From assembly GCF_036320965.1 (NCBI RefSeq), contig NC_092281.1, positions 10,226,892-10,290,891 of the forward strand: 64,000 nucleotides of DNA, in the 5' to 3' direction. Under the pieces are notes generated by a model, which was not told the origin of the DNA, ran no database searches, and worked only from the letters and a program-made list of their open reading frames with translations. The stretch is from Panulirus ornatus (taxonomy: Eukaryota > Arthropoda > Malacostraca > Decapoda > Palinuridae). This document shows positions 12,600 to 22,664 of this stretch, in pieces; the first letter of the stretch is position 1; each line of letters starts with the position of its first letter. A program made the position numbers and the translations under genes.

Positions 12600-12940
12600 A
12601 AAAATAATCCTTATACTTAAAATAATCATTAAAATGATCATAAAAATAATCATAAAATAACCATTAAAATAATCATTAAAATAATCATAAAAATAACCAT
12701 TAAAATAATCATTAAAATAATCATTAAAATAATCATTAAAATCATTAAAATACCCATTAGAATAATCATTAAAATAATCATAAAAATAACCATTAGAATA
12801 AGCATAAAATAATCAATAAAATAATCATTAAAATCATTAAAATACCCATTAGAATAATCATTAAAATAATCATAAAAATAACCATTAAAATAATCATTAA
12901 AATAATCAATAAAATAATCATTAAAATAATCATTTCATAA
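12600..12940. repeat. 12-bp AT-rich minisatellite (ATAATCATTAAA)
   Basis: About 28 copies of a 12-bp unit with ATAAAAATA and CCATTA variants. Composition is almost only A, T and C on the plus strand. Confidence 0.95.
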
Positions 12941-13564
12941 TGCTCCAATAAGCCGATTGATGCCCAGTAGATTCGAAGCGAATAATTGCAGGATCTTTTG
13001 ATATTTGATTAAAATTCTTGATAACCCTAAAACAATATTCTCAAGGAAGTTTACCACCCTAAGAATAATATCAATATTTCGGAGAATTATTACTTTCTTT
13101 TTTTTTTTCCCAGAAGACATTTCATTTCGAAAATGAAATATAAGTTAACGAATCACTTGTTTACTTCAAATGATAAGAGAAAGTAACTCATAATGCTCCC
13201 CCAAGCCGACAAATACACAAGAAATGCAAAGCAAATAAACACACAAAAAAAGATATTTTGAAAACGTAATCATAAGAGACTTAATTACAGGCTTTAATGA
13301 CCCCTCCCTAATGACCGCCCGCCCCCCACAACAATATCGCAACCACACGTTCGAATACAGCATAAAAAAAAAAATAAAATTGTCCTCATAAGATAGTCCT
13401 TGTGCTGAGGTTTTCAATCAAGTCAATTTCTCTCAAATGATACCCAAAACTGCAATTAAAGTCATATCTCCTCCCAAATAACTTTTAGTTTGAAATTGAA
13501 ATTATAATGAAACGTCTTGTTACTTGAAATGATCGTTGCAAGTACCCCATATTGCTTCTCCTTC
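12941..13564. other. Unassigned AT-rich spacer 3' of copy 3
   Basis: It lies downstream (minus-strand sense) of the LRR copy 3 remnant. I found no further exon of that gene here. Confidence 0.45.
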
Positions 13565-15150
13565 CTTACAGATACGCAATAAAGTGGTCCCCTCCGGCAG
13601 TAGTGATGGCCAAGGTAGCGTTACACTGAGCAGTATACTAAGCAGGACACAGTCAGTAGCTGCTGTGGATGGCGGAGGGTTGGGTAGCTGATGTGGTGGA
13701 TGGCGGAGGGTTAGGTAGCTGATGTGGTGGATGGCGTAGGGTTGGATAGCTGCTGTGGTGGATGGCGGAGGTTAGGTAGCTGATGTGGTGGATGGTGGAG
13801 GTTGGGTAGCTGCTGTGGTGGATGGCGGAGGTTGGAAAGCTGCTGTGGTGGATGGCGGAGGGTTGGATAGCTGCTGTGGTGGATAGCGGAGGTTGGGTAG
13901 CTGCTGTGGTGGATGGCGGAGGGTTGGAAAGCTGCTGTGGTGGATGGCGGAGGTTGGGTAGCTGATGTGGTGGATGGTGGAGGTTGGGTAGCTGATGTGG
14001 TGAATGGTGGAGGGTTGGATAGCTGCTGTGGTGGATGGTGGAGGTTTAGGTAGCTGATGTGGTGGATGGCGGAAGTTGGGTAGCTGCTGTGGTGGATGGC
14101 GGAGGTTGGAAAGCTGCTGTGGTGGATGGTGGAGGGTTGGATAGCTGCTGTGGTGGATGGCGGAGGGTTGGATAGCTGCTGTGGTGGATGGCGGAGGGTT
14201 AGGTAGCTGATGTGGTGGATGGCGTAGGGTTGGATAGCTGCTGTGGTGGATGGCGGAGGGTTGGATAGCTGCTGTGGTGGATGGCGGAGGTTGGATAGCT
14301 GCTGTGGTGGATGGCGGAGGGTTAGGTAGCTGATGTGGTGGATGGCGGAGGGTTGGGTAGCTGCTGTAGTGGATAGCGGAGGTTGGGTGGCTGCTGTGAT
14401 AGATGGTGGAGGGTTAGATAGCTGCTGTGGTGGATGGCGGAGGGTTGGATAGCTGCTGTGGTGGATGGCGGAGGGTTGGAAAGCTGCTGTAGTGGATGGC
14501 GGGGGGTTAGGTAGCTGCTGTGGTGGATGGCGGAGGCTGGGTAGCTGCTGTGGTGGATGGCGGAGGGTTGGGTAGCTGCTGTGGTGGATGGCGGAGGGTT
14601 GGGTAGCTGCTGTGGTGGATGGCGGAGGGTTGGAAAGCTGCTGTGGTGGATGGCGGAGGGTTGGGTAACTGCTGTGGTGGATGGCGTAGGTTTGGATAGC
14701 TGCTGTGTTGGATGGCGGAGGTTGGGTAGCTGCTGTGGTGGATAGCGGAGGTTGGGTGGCTGCTGTGGTAGATGGTGGAGGGTTAGATAGCTGCTGTGGT
14801 GGATGGCGGAGGGTTGGATAGCTGCTGTGGTGGATGGCGGAGGGTTGGAAAGCTGCTGTAGTGGATGGCGGGGGGTTAGGTAGCTGCTGTGGTGGATGGT
14901 GGAGGATTGGATAGCTGCTGTGGTGGATGGCGGAGGGTTAGATAGCTGATGTGGTGGATAGCGGAGGTTGGGTAGCTACTACGGTGGATGGTTGCAAGGA
15001 AGCGAGACACTTGGCTATAGTGGATCGTGGCGTTGATGATAACACCACCAAGTGAACAGCCACCTGCTGAGTGTCGGGGGTGGGGAGTGTGTGGCTGGCG
15101 TGTGCTGGCGTGTGGCATACGACCTGGGGCCACAGGTCGGGTCGGTCCTT
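13565..15150 (-). pseudogene. LRR gene copy 3: promoter/5'UTR and broken signal-peptide remnant
   Basis: Read on the minus strand, 14,986-15,150 aligns by eye with the 5' flanks of copies 1 and 2. Shared blocks include GTTCACTTGG, CCACGATCCAC, CAAGTGTC and CTTGCAACCATCCACC. After a 1.33-kb minisatellite, homology resumes at about 13,665-13,565 with a decayed signal-peptide segment. It reads AIHSSY and then a stop, and nucleotide blocks such as CTGCTCAGTGTAA match copy 1. Homology ends just before the place where the mature protein of copy 1 begins. There is no start codon, no LRR region and no terminal exon, so this is a dead fragment of the same family. It is the 3'-most member of the minus-strand cluster. 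Homology is from manual comparison. Confidence 0.65.
13655..14985 (-). repeat. 30-31-bp minisatellite grown from the start-codon region of LRR copy 3
   Basis: About 44 copies of a 30-31-bp unit, on the plus strand GCTGCTGTGGTGGATGGCGG plus a GGTTGGATA-type tail. On the minus strand the unit core CCATCCACCACAGCAGCTA matches the sequence around the start codon in the other copies (CCATCCACCACAATATGAC in copy 2). The array lies precisely between the 5'UTR and signal-peptide homologies, so I infer it is an expansion of that short gene segment. Confidence 0.85.
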
Positions 15151-15721
15151 AACAATGAACATGAGCTGTTCTTATCTTCATGGATAACGTGTTGTGCCCC
15201 TATGTGTTCAGTGGAAGTAAGCACCTGTTTTACTGGACGAGGGAGTAAATTCACACTCATGGGGGGACCTCTCATGGCAACCACCATGTCTTTTTTTAAA
15301 CTTGCAGGTTAATTGGGTCGTTGCGTCGGAGTAAACGAGTTTGCCACAGTGAGGAAGGATGAAACCACATGTGTTTAACACCTGCATCAGTGTCCTCAGT
15401 CTTGAACTGGCTCTCTCTCTTCCTCCCTGCTCACATGTGTTCTCTTGAGACGAGTTGTGTTTTCATGATATGATTTAAACTAAATTTTTTTTTTTCTATT
15501 GGTGAAATATGTCTTCATTAACTTGGAGGATAATGATTTTTTCTATTGTTTTGCTTTGACGGGGGAAGAAAAAACCCAAATCGTTTATTTATACATAACC
15601 AAAATATCTGACTGCGATTCTTTTTCCATCAATTTCATAAAAGTGCGCCCAAAAAACAAAGGCTCCCCAAAACACTTCACTGATTCAACAGACGAAACAA
15701 CACTTTTCAATTCAGCTCTTT

Positions 15722-15730
<9 letters not shown>
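15151..15730. other. Unassigned, upstream of copy 3
   Basis: The first 150 bp may extend the promoter-side homology of copy 3 (a CACACGCCAGC-type block), but the match is weak. Nothing else is supportable. Confidence 0.4.

Positions 15731-15800
<70 letters not shown>
15731..15800. repeat. (CT)n microsatellite
   Basis: About 70 bp of CT preceded by a T run. Confidence 0.98.
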
Positions 15801-15803
<3 letters not shown>

Positions 15804-16009
15804 GTGTAGTAAAATGATAGAGAAATTCCCTCTCTCACAATATGACGTCAGAGATTGCGATTGTGAATGACTCATCCTCGGTAATGTTACCAAACCATCC
15901 TGCTCCTGGTCACCACAATCACCTCAGTGGAAATTGACTGACGTCTCCCTGGTAGACAGAGCCATGGGTTATACCCTGGAGATGGGAACACTGCTAGACC
16001 CTCAATGAG

Positions 16010-16200
16010 TGATGTTGGAACTGGTTATATGTTGTTGGCACTGGCTGTATGTTGTTGGCACTGGCTGTATGTTGTTGGCACTGGTTGTATGTTGTTGGCA
16101 CTGGCTGTATGTTGTTGGCACTGGCTGTGTGTTGTTGGTACTGGCTGTATGTTGTTGGCACTGGTTGTATGTTGTTGGCACTTCTGGAGTGTTGCTGGCA
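16010..16200 (+). repeat. 20-bp minisatellite (TGTTGGCACTGGCTGTATGT), family B
   Basis: About nine copies. Unit length and sequence match the array at 21,868-22,335 (TGCTGGCACTGGTTGAGTGT) at 16 of 20 positions. Each array lies beyond the 3' end of an LRR gene copy, so they probably descend from one ancestral array duplicated with the gene. Confidence 0.92.
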
Positions 16201-16654
16201 CTCGTCTGTTTTCTCATACCAGTCTATAAGTTGCTTTGATGGACATAACAATATGATGATATACTCTGGCCCATCACAAGGTACCAAATTGTGGGCTTGT
16301 CTCGTGCGAAACATGCATAACTCACGTTCGAAATGACAAAATAACATCATATATTCAAGGCATGAGAGGGTTCACTGCCCACCGGGTTATCAGGGAACTG
16401 TTTCAAGCAATGGATTTCTCTCTCGGTCTTCGGCTTCCTGAGAAACACTCAAATGACCCAAGAAATATCCTCCCAGTTCGCAAGCTGGAATTAGTAAGAC
16501 TTATACGTGGTTTATAGAAGGTAGAAACTTTCTCAAAGAAAGGAAGGAATAATTCTCATCAATAAGATATTCTTTTTAATGTTAGCTGAGACGGCACGGG
16601 CAACTGTAGTCTGAAGTCTTAATCAAGGCCATGTTAATTAACGCTATATATATA
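16201..16654. other. Unassigned spacer
   Basis: No gene seen. A short AT run at 16,645-16,665 precedes the SINE. Confidence 0.4.
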
Positions 16655-16830
16655 CATATACATATGCCCTGACCTGAGACAGGTACCTATTTCATTGACC
16701 AAGACCTATGGGTGGATGAACAGCTGGGTTGACTGTAGACCGATATCACGACCACGATTCGAACCTATGCCCTCGAACCTGGGCGACCAGTGAATGCGTC
16801 ATGGACTTCCATGAGGATAATACTATTTCA
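16655..16830 (-). mobile_element. tRNA-derived SINE, minus orientation
   Basis: On the minus strand, a B-box-like GGTTCGAATC is followed by a tail with CAGTCAACCCAGCTGTTCAT and a GTACC motif. The same arrangement is seen in the plus-strand SINE at 26,915-27,145. The A box is not clear in this copy. The family assignment rests on similarity between the two copies and on the RNA polymerase III B box. Confidence 0.7.
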
Positions 16831-17601
16831 TAAATCCATTGGAAAGCAATGATGATAATGCTATGGAATCGCCGGATTGGTTTTCAGAAGGCTATGTACA
16901 TAAAGGATACAAGCCTACGATAACATAGTTCAATCCTATTGACTGGCGTACAACAACTGAATTCCAAATCAAGAGTGAATGCAAGGTGTCGCGATATCCT
17001 GTGAGAGTCCTGTTAAAGGCTGTAGGAAGAGTCCTTAGCGTTGAGTCCAGTCAACCATGCACTTTGCAAGTCCTTACGGTGATGTACGGGGAGGGTCAAC
17101 GGATGTAGGAGACTTTGTGGTGATAGTCCTGAGGTCCGCAGTCCATGGTCTGTGGGTGAGGTACTGCAGAGCGTCGAAGTCAGTGAGGTGTAGACTGTGG
17201 CAATGTCTATAGGTCGAAGGAGGTGGTGAGAAGCGTTGATTCCTATATCACGATAGAGCGTCCTGGGATACGAACAGTGGAGGAGGAGAAGTGGTGTGGC
17301 GAGAGTCAAAGAGGGTATTGGAGTAAATGAAATCCAACCATGATGTTTCGATGATGTGAATATATCATTATATCCAGATATGACATGGACGTTCCAGGCT
17401 TCTCTAAACACTGGAAAATCCAATGAAGTTCGTCTGTGAGATGACAGTCAATCATGCATGTGATGTTCGAGACCATATCGAGAAATATTAGATTTGGAAC
17501 ACACCGGAGTGTCAAGGACTTAAGGTGGATGTCCAGGGTCTTCTGAGGTAAGTCAAAGACCTTCAATTGATACCAGTGAGCGGCTGGTTTATGTAGGGGG
17601 G
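16831..17601. other. Unassigned sequence 3' of LRR copy 2
   Basis: Presumed 3'UTR and downstream flank of copy 2. I did not find a clear AATAAA on the minus strand close to its stop codon. The frame at 17,013-17,423 has no recognisable domain. Confidence 0.4.
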
Positions 17602-20050
17602 TCAGCAGAGGTTCTCGTAAATGGAGGGGTCCAGATTTACCAGCGTCTCCCCGTTACTACATGTGGTGTCGGTGCTAATGAGGTCAAGGAACGAACTGTT
17701 CATGACGATCCAGGCGATGTCACAGCCACAGGTGAGGGGGTTACCTGGGGGGAGGAGGAAGACTGGGTTACCTGGGGGAGGAGGAAGACTGGGTTACCTG
17801 GGGGAGAAGGAAGACTGGGTTACCTGGGGGAGGAGGAAGACTGGGTTACCTGGGGGAGGAGGAAGACTGGGTTACCTGGGGGAGGAGGAAGACTGGGTTA
17901 CCTGGGGGAGGAGGAAGACTGGGTTACCTGGGGGAGGAGGAAGACCTGGATTACCTGGGGGAGGGAGGAAGACTTGGTTACCTTGGGGGAGGAGGAAGAC
18001 TGGGTTACCTGGGGGAGGAGGAAGACTGGGTTACCTGGGGGAGGAGGAAGACTGGGTTACCTTGGGGGAGGAGGAAGACTGGGTTACCTGGGGAGAGGAG
18101 GAAGACTTGGTTACCTGGGGGAGGAGGAAGACCGGGTTACCTGGTGAGGGAGGAAGACTGGGTTACCTGGGGAAGGAGGAAGATTGGATTACCTGGTAAA
18201 GGAGGAAGATTGGATTACCTGGGGAAGGAGGAAGATTGGATTACCTGGGGAAGGAGGAAGACTGGAGTTACCTGGGAGGAGGAGGAAGACTGGGTTACCT
18301 GGGGGAGGAGGAAGACTGGGTTACCTGGGGGAGGAGGAAGATGGGTTACCTGGGGGAGAGGAAGACTGGGTTACCTGGGGGAGGAGGAAGACTGGGTTAC
18401 CTGGGGGAGGAGGAAAGACTGGGTTACCTGGGGGAGGAGGAAGACTGGGTTACTTGGGGGAGGAGGAAGACTGGGTTACCTTGGGGGAGGAGGAAGACTG
18501 GGTTACCTGGGGGAGGGAAGACTGGGTTACCTTTGGGGGAGGAGGAAGACTGGGTTACCTGGGGAGGAAAAAGGGGGGGGGGAAAAAAGGGGGGAGGGGG
18601 AAAAAAAGGGGAAATTTGGGGGAAAAAAAATTTTGGGGGGGGGAAAAAACCCCGGGGGGGGGGAAAAAGGGGGGGGGAAAAAAGGGGTTTTTTTAAAAAA
18701 AATGGGCCGGGGGGGGAAAAAAAAAGGGAAAAAAAAAATGGGCCGGGGAGGAGGGGGGGGGGAAAAAAAGGGGTTTTTAAAAAAGGGGGGGGGGAAAAAA
18801 AAAAATTTTTTGGGGGGGGGGGGAAAAAGGGGAAAAAAAAGGGTTTAAAAAGGGGAAAGGTTTTTTTTTTAAAAAAAAAAAATTTTTGGGGGAGGAAAAA
18901 AAATTTGGGGGGGAAAGGGTTTAAAAGGGGGGGAAAAAAATTTTTTTTTGGGTTTGGGGGGGGGGCCGGGTTTGGGGGGGGGAAGGGGGCCCCCGGGGGA
19001 AAAAAAGGGGGGTTTTTGGGGAGGGGAGGGGTTTTTTTGGGGGGGGAAAGGGTTTTGGGGGGGGAAAACAAAAGGGGGAAGGGGAAGTTTTTTTAAAAAA
19101 AAAACCCCCCCCCCCAAAAAAATTTTCCCCCCAAAAAAAATTTTTTTGGGGGGGAAAAAAATTTTTTTAAAAAAAAAATTTTTTTAAAAAGGGGGGGGCC
19201 GGGGAAAAAACCCGGGTTTTTTAAAAGGGGGGGGTTTTTTAAAAAAGCAAAAGGGGGGGGGAAAAATTTAAAAAAAAGGGTTCCCCGGGGGGAAAAATTT
19301 TTCCGGGGGGAAGTTTTTGGGGGGGGGGGGGAAGGGGGGGAGGGGGGGGGGAAAAAGGGGAAAAACCGGGCCCCCGGGGGGGGGGGGCCCCGGGGGGGAA
19401 AAATTTTTTGGGGGGGGGGAAAAAGGGGGAAAATTTTTTTTGGGGGGGGGGGGGGTTTCCCGGGGGAAAAAAACCCTTTAAAAAAAAAAAAATTTTTGGG
19501 GGGAAAATTTTTTGGGGAAAGGGGGGTTTTTTTGGGGGGGGGAAAAGGGTTCCCAAAAAAAAGGAACCGGGGGGGGGAAAAATTTACCAAAAAAAAAAAG
19601 GGGGCCGGGGGGGGGGCCCGGGGGGGGGGGGGAAAAAATTTTTTGGGGGGGGGGAAAAAGGGGGGGGGGGGTTTGGGGGGGGCCGGGTTAAGGGGGGGGG
19701 GGTTTTTGGGGGGGGAAATTTTTTTGGGGGAAAAAAGGGGTTTTTGGGGGGGGAAATTTTCCCTTTGGGGGGAAAGGAGGGGTTTTTTGGGGGGGGAAAA
19801 AAAGGGGGGGGGGGGTTTTTTTTAAAAAAGGGTTTTGGGGGGGGAAGGGGTTCCAAAAAAAAGGGGGGCCCCCTTTTAAAAAATTTTTTTTTTTTTGGGG
19901 TTTTGGGGGGGGGGGAAAATTTCCCCTTTGGGGGCAAGGCAGGTTACGTAGGTCCTCCAGGTGAATCCTGCTGGCTACAGGAGATGCGATATCCTGGCTC
20001 ACACCTAGGAATATAACCAGTAGGACACTGTAGCTGCAGGCGACCGTCAT
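17602..20050 (-). CDS. LRR secreted protein, copy 2 (only first and last exon ends readable)
   Basis: Family: secreted leucine-rich-repeat proteins annotated in decapods as oplophorus-luciferin 2-monooxygenase non-catalytic subunit-like. The first coding segment (20,050 down to 19,931) starts with ATG and encodes a hydrophobic signal peptide of about 20-25 residues, then reaches LEDLRNLPCP, matching copy 1 in spacing. The terminal exon (17,744-17,602, 143 nt) begins after a TCCCCCCAG acceptor. It encodes NPLTCGCDIAWI, the C-terminal cysteine cap, and ends YENLC-stop; it has the same length as in copy 1 and 34 of 46 residues are identical. The rest of exon 1 and exons 2-3 should lie at about 18.6-19.9 kb, but that stretch is homopolymer runs and cannot be read. 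I cannot tell whether the gene is intact in the animal. The 2.4-kb span matches copy 1 (2.3 kb), which favours an intact gene hidden by bad sequence. Confidence 0.75.
17736..18560 (-). repeat. 26-bp minisatellite copying the terminal-exon 3' splice site of copy 2
   Basis: About 31 copies of a 26-bp unit. On the minus strand each reads a pyrimidine stretch ending CCTCCCCCAG followed by GTAACCC, the same sequence as the real acceptor junction of the last exon at 17,744/17,745. The real junction is the last unit of the array. Unit quality falls toward 18,340-18,560, with lost or extra bases in G runs, before the homopolymer block begins. Confidence 0.93.
18565..19930. other. Homopolymer-only block, probable assembly or consensus failure
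   Basis: About 1.37 kb consists almost entirely of runs of three or more identical bases, mainly G, A and T, with C rare on the plus strand. It has no dinucleotide texture like the rest of the window. It lies between the two readable ends of LRR copy 2, exactly where about 1.5 kb of exons and introns should be. The repeat before it and the coding sequence after it grade into the block through lengthening homopolymers. The many G/F/K/P-rich frames here are meaningless. I infer a low-quality consensus rather than biology. Confidence 0.8.
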
Positions 20051-20376
20051 ATTGTGGTGGATGGTGCAAGGGGGGTTTCAGTGGTGGTGGTGGTGGTGGG
20101 GCGGGGGATCTGTTGTTAGATGACGAAGGTGACCAGACACTTGGGTGCCGTGGATCGTGATGATACACACAGTGCCTCTGGTGGTGATGATAGTTCCAAG
20201 TGAACTGACATCTGCTCGGTGTCTCTGCAACATTGTACCTGTGGGAGACTCCGCTGATTACGTTGATAGTAGCACCCGCCACGTCTTGCTAGTGTGTGGA
20301 CTACCGCTGGGGCACAAGTAGGGTTCATAATGGTCCTCACATCTTGCTGGTGTGTGAAATAATCCAATACCTTATG
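20051..20376 (-). promoter_or_regulatory. 5' flank/5'UTR of LRR copy 2, conserved with copies 1 and 3
   Basis: On the minus strand, blocks such as CACACACCAGCA, AACGTAATCAGC, GTTCACTTGG and GTGTCTGGTCACCTTCGTC recur in the same order upstream of copy 1. A weak TATA-like CATAAGG lies near 20,370. A transcription start cannot be fixed from sequence alone. Confidence 0.45.
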
Positions 20377-20429
20377 CAATTCCCCCTTTTGCTCCTCTCC
20401 TCTGACTTAATCAATCTATAGGTAACTCC

Positions 20430-21483
20430 CCAACCAACAAATCCCCTGTTTTGGGTTTATTTATCTCTTCCGATTCTACTTTAGAACATTCCACGACTAG
20501 TGTTCCTCCCCCAAACTCCTCTCACTGGAACCTATGCCCGCTCCATCTCTTCAGTGTGCTGGATCTCTCGAGTGCTTTCCCAGCTTCAAATGGAAAAGAA
20601 CAAAAAAGGCATGTGGCCTGGAGTCCACCCTACAAACCTTAACTCACTTTCCCTCCGCACATCCCTTCAATACACATTCTCTTTCTCGTCCTGAAGACAA
20701 CACATTTTCTAAATCGAAAAATGTGCAGTATCTTAGAATGAGAGGCAGAAACCTGATTAAACTCGCTAGTGCTAAAACGCATCTTCTCCTCATATATCTT
20801 CGTAATTGTCATTCGTTTTTCTCTATTCAAAACACCACAGCTCATCCACGCAACGACATCAACACGTTGGCCATATGTGTGTCCCCCCCCCTCCTCACTC
20901 CATCCTGTAATCCATATGTAATCGACATTACGAAATGTGGTTCCTGGTAGCAAAGGGCGTTGTGTAGGTACCGATGGCTAACTTAATGTCTGCAAGGGGT
21001 CCTTATTCGCCCCCAGTATGGACGACTCCTCACATATCTTGCATGGTTCTTCTTCCTCCGTCTCTTCATCAGCCAGAGTGGCATGAAAAGCTATCCATCT
21101 CACTCATTCCCCGAGGATTACCTCACTTCACCCATCCATCTCTACCTGCTGTAGTGATGCAAGTCTTTTCCCTATGTAATAACAGGCATTCTTTACTGTT
21201 CTTGGATGTGTAGCTGCCATTAGGGCTTAATAAGACCCGTGACTCATGTGTGGCTGTTGCTGCTTCCCATAGTGCCCAAGTGGAGACCAGCCATACGAGG
21301 AGTGACTGTTATGTTTCCTACTCCATCTCTCGAACAGTGAAGTTGTGGAACTCCTTACCTTCCTCACCCTTCCTCACTTCTTACATCCTTTTAACCTTGA
21401 AGCATCAGGTCTACGTACACATGAAGAGTTCTGATGCATTTCTTCATTACCCAGTTGTCCCCCTTCACCCAAACTGCCCGTGA
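20430..21483 (+). mobile_element. Decayed jockey-like non-LTR retrotransposon (LINE), ORF2 fragments
   Basis: Several frames, broken by stops and shifts, resemble successive parts of a jockey-clade ORF2 protein in the right order. First comes a pre-RT segment with STLEHS...SVPPP (about 20,460-20,520), then VLSQLQMEKNKK (about 20,580). Next is a post-RT segment RGRNLIKLASAKTHLLLIYL (about 20,740-20,810), and finally the conserved C-terminal SRTVKLWNSLPSSPF with KHQVYVH (about 21,325-21,420). The catalytic core with the YADD motif is missing. It is an old, inactive insertion between LRR copies 1 and 2. The match is from memory of the family. Confidence 0.68.
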
Positions 21484-21867
21484 ATGAGGTATGTCTCGCC
21501 CATCCCACGCAGATCACAAGGTAAAAAGCTAATCTTATGAGTTCATATTACATTTACGAATCTTGATAGACTCCCTTCTAAGTGCTTTCTTAGGAAATCC
21601 AATTAGCCAAATGTTTCCATAAAACCAGTTTCACTTATGTGGTGCCTGTTTGTAAATACGTCTCGTGTTTGCTCTGGAGTGAAAGTCTTGATATGTAAAG
21701 GATGTTTACGGCAGCTGACGCGTTCCCACCACCACCCGCTCACCTGACACTCTCTAGTCGTCAGTCAAGGACAGAGAGAGAGAGAGAGAGATGCCAGGAG
21801 AGGATAAGAGTAAAGATATAAAGGCAGGAGGACACTGAACATCGATGCCTATATGGATTTGTTGCCA
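21484..21867. other. Unassigned spacer
   Basis: A short (GA)n lies at 21,777-21,792. No gene seen. Confidence 0.4.
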
Positions 21868-22335
21868 CTGGTCGAGTGCTGCTGGCACTGGTCGAGTGTT
21901 GCTGGCACTGGTTGAGTGTTGCTGGCACTGGTTGAGTGTTGCTGGGACTGGTCGAGTGTTGCTGGCACTGGTCGAGTGTTGCTAGCACTGGTTGAGTGTT
22001 GCTGGCACTGGTTGAGTGTTGCTGGGACTGGTCGAGTGTTGCTGGCACTGGTCGAGTGTTGCTGGCACTGGTTGAGTGTTGCTGGCACTGGTTGAGTGTT
22101 GCTGGGACTGGTCGAGTGCTGCTGGCACTGGTCGAGTGTTGCTGGCACTGGTCGAGTGTTGCTAGCACTGGTTGAGTGTTGCTGGCACTGGTTGAGTGTT
22201 GCTGGCACTGGTTGAGTGTTGCTGGGACTGGTCGAGTGCTGCTGGCACTGGTCGAGTGTTGCTGGCACTGGTTGAGTGTTGCTGGGACTGGTCGAGTGTT
22301 GCTGGCACTGGTCGAGTATATCTGGCACTGGCTGA
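21868..22335 (+). repeat. 20-bp minisatellite (TGCTGGCACTGGTTGAGTGT), family B
   Basis: About 23 copies with GTCGAG/GTTGAG and GGCACTG/GGGACTG variants in a patterned order. The array starts about 60 bp beyond the poly(A) signal of LRR copy 1 and is the counterpart of the array at 16,010-16,200. Confidence 0.96.
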
Positions 22336-22393
22336 GTACGCTACAGAGGGATGAAAAACAAAAGACCACGGGGCGCATCAGATGGAAACAGAA

Positions 22394-22399
22394 TTTATT
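22394..22399 (-). promoter_or_regulatory. Poly(A) signal AATAAA of LRR copy 1
   Basis: AATAAA on the minus strand, 266 nt after the stop codon of copy 1. It is the first canonical signal downstream. The predicted 3'UTR therefore contains the (GA)n at 22,528-22,602, which is (CT)n in the transcript. Confidence 0.6.
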
Positions 22400-22525
22400 A
22401 CTTCATCGTTTACTTCCTAAATACATGATACCGGATACCACACCCGGGGGATTGAGTGCCGTCTCAACATGAGGGAGAACAGCTGTGGGTTCGTTTCGAA
22501 GACGAGGATCGCTCCTGAAGCTGAC

Positions 22526-22527
<2 letters not shown>

Positions 22528-22602
<75 letters not shown>
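22528..22602. repeat. (GA)n microsatellite in the predicted 3'UTR of copy 1
   Basis: About 75 bp of pure GA on the plus strand. Confidence 0.98.
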
Positions 22603-22604
<2 letters not shown>

Positions 22605-22664
22605 CAGGACTCGTGTAAGAACTCTCTCGCTCATCACCAGCGAATGAGAGATTTATGTTGGCGG

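Noticed and set aside
18144..20016. Large G/K/F- and P-rich frames on both strands
   Set aside because: They lie in the homopolymer block, which looks like failed consensus; codon content is meaningless.
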